From: Streptomyces sp. NBC_01233
GTDB taxonomy: Bacteria > Actinomycetota > Actinomycetes > Streptomycetales > Streptomycetaceae
Length of the DNA stretch: 64,000 nucleotides
Assembly (NCBI RefSeq): GCF_035989305.1
Contig: NZ_CP108514.1
Location: 1,661,001-1,725,000, forward strand
Direction of reading: 5' to 3'
Shown: one piece after another, positions 60,873-64,000 of the stretch
How the letters are laid out: each line of letters opens with the position of its first letter
How positions within the stretch are numbered: position 1 is the stretch's first letter
Translations under genes and position numbers: made by a program
The notes under the pieces: model-generated
What the model saw: only the letters and a program-made list of their open reading frames with translations
Told to the model about the DNA's origin: nothing
Databases searched by the model: none

Positions 60873-61463
60873 TCAATCGGCCGTGGCGTCAGCCTTCACG
60901 AGACGGCGGACTTGAACCACGTAAAGGATTCCTGCCCACCAATAGAGGGTTGTACCCCATCCCGCGAACGCCCATCCGAAAACTGACCCCAACCAGGCCA
61001 ACCAACCCGTGCCATCACTGAGCAGCAGCAAGGGAAACGCGTACATCAGGTTGAAGGTCGCCGCCTTGCCGAGGAAGTTGACCTGCGGCGGCGGATAGCC
61101 GTGACGGCGCAGGATCCACACCATGACCAGCAACATCAGCTCACGCAAGAGCAGTGCTCCGGTGAGCCACAGCGGCAGCAGCTCGCGATAGGTCAGACCG
61201 AAGAGCGTCGACAGGATGTAGAGGCGGTCCGCAGCCGGATCCAGCAGCCGGCCGAGCTTGCTGATCTGATTCCAGCGCCGCGCGAGCTTCCCGTCGAGGT
61301 AGTCGCTGATCCCGCTGAGCATGAGGACGGCCAGGGCCCATCCGTCGTACTCCGCGAGAATCAGCCACAGGAACAAGGGCACGCCGGCCAGGCGAGCCAT
61401 GCTCAGGATGTTCGGAATGGTGAAAATTCGGTCAGTCTGAACCCGAGTCTCCTGGACCTCCAC
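60873..61463 (-). CDS. CDP-alcohol phosphatidyltransferase
   Basis: 196 residues from a GTG behind GGAGG. The catalytic motif D-x2-DG-x2-AR-x8-G-x3-D-x3-D is intact in SDYLDGKLARRWNQISKLG followed by RLLDPAADR. About six membrane helices. It is similar to PgsA2/Rv1822 by position; such enzymes make phosphatidylglycerol phosphate, cardiolipin or phosphatidylinositol phosphate. Acceptor not readable. It is the first gene downstream of the rRNA operon on the same strand. Confidence 0.92.
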   Translation of the reverse strand: MEVQETRVQTDRIFTIPNILSMARLAGVPLFLWLILAEYDGWALAVLMLSGISDYLDGKLARRWNQISKLGRLLDPAADRLYILSTLFGLTYRELLPLWLTGALLLRELMLLVMVWILRRHGYPPPQVNFLGKAATFNLMYAFPLLLLSDGTGWLAWLGSVFGWAFAGWGTTLYWWAGILYVVQVRRLVKADATAD

Positions 61464-61550
61464 CCGGGGGCCTCCACTGTGACTGTAGAAAACGGTCGTT
61501 CGATGCCCCCTGACCCTACAGGAGACCGCACACGTGTCCTGAACGCAGAA

Positions 61551-61588
61551 AAGCCCCGCACCGAACCCGAGGGTTTGGTGCGGGGCTT
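61551..61588 (-). terminator. rRNA operon terminator
   Basis: On the minus strand AAGCCCCGCACC pairs with GGTGCGGGGCTT, with four more bases paired apart from one mismatch, followed by TTTTCTGC. It lies 10-15 bases after the 5S gene. Confidence 0.9.
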
Positions 61589-61599
61589 CCCGCAATGAT

Positions 61600-61717
61600 T
61601 GTTCGGCGGCGTCCTACTCTCCCACAGGGTCCCCCCTGCAGTACCATCGGCGCTGAAAGGCTTAGCTTCCGGGTTCGGAATGTAACCGGGCGTTTCCCTA
61701 ACGCTATGACCACCGAA
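61600..61717 (-). rRNA. rrf: 5S ribosomal RNA
   Basis: About 118 bases, reading on the minus strand TTCGGTGGTCATAGCGTTAG at the 5' end and AGAGTAGGACGCCGCCGAAC at the 3' end, whose ends pair. It matches the Streptomyces 5S consensus from memory. It lies about 80 bases after the 23S gene. Confidence 0.97.
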
Positions 61718-61794
61718 ACACTATGAAATTTGAACGCTGGCATGAACACAGCTGTTCGTTATTTCAGAACTAACACAGTGGACGCGAGCAACTG

Positions 61795-64000
<2,206 letters not shown>

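Overview
The window is high-GC actinobacterial chromosome, almost certainly Streptomyces. Reasons: third-position G/C bias in every reading frame, many GTG starts, a Streptomyces-type 23S-5S rRNA end, a DUF5999 protein, and the actinobacterial block gcvP / dinB / MerR / bfn / ftsR / garA / DUF881-sbp-DUF881 / mannose-1-phosphate guanylyltransferase / CDP-alcohol phosphatidyltransferase.

Layout. (1) 1-3.6 kb is the edge of a mobile element: two small proteins, an XRE regulator with a helical-repeat body, a serine resolvase with inverted/direct repeats upstream of it, and a junction that truncates a SnoaL/NTF2-like gene. (2) 3.7-16.9 kb is ordinary chromosome: AlkD-like glycosylase, TVP38-type membrane protein, uppP, lnt, Gfo/Idh/MocA oxidoreductase, DinB-fold protein, lipoprotein, ung, an orphan peptide-binding lipoprotein, two SDR reductases, and a DUF3037/HipA-like pair. 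(3) About 16.9-31.95 kb is an integrated element. A 117-bp segment covering the start of the HipA-like gene is repeated, without gaps, exactly 15,060 bp away (31855-31971). The right copy encodes only a truncated 34-residue HipA N-terminus. The element holds an integrase C-terminal remnant, an alpha-oxoamine synthase, several broken genes, a PD-(D/E)XK protein divergent from a SNF2 helicase plus SWIM-protein pair, and a compact four-gene terpenoid cluster (class II cyclase, P450, class I terpene synthase, P450). An IS3 remnant follows. (4) 32-47.5 kb is chromosomal: a degenerate isochorismatase-like protein, PPOX proteins, LysR, MocR and PadR regulators, three EamA transporters, a START-like protein, PhzF, a CPBP protein, a GCS2 ligase and small proteins. 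(5) 47.5-61.5 kb is the conserved gcvP-to-pgsA block, all on the minus strand except a PRC-barrel gene. gcvP sits behind a tandem glycine riboswitch. (6) 61.6-64 kb is the 3' part of an rRNA operon on the minus strand (5S and partial 23S).

How the genes work together. The terpenoid genes overlap one another (40, 4 and 14 nt), so they are probably translated as one unit. They encode the two cyclisation steps typical of labdane-related diterpenoids plus two oxidations; no prenyl diphosphate synthase is present, so GGPP would have to come from elsewhere. The garA-ftsR-bfn-sbp block links signalling, septation and membrane genes in the same order seen in mycobacteria. No complete defence system, CRISPR array or tRNA gene was found. 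All functional calls rest on reading motifs and family knowledge; no database search was run.
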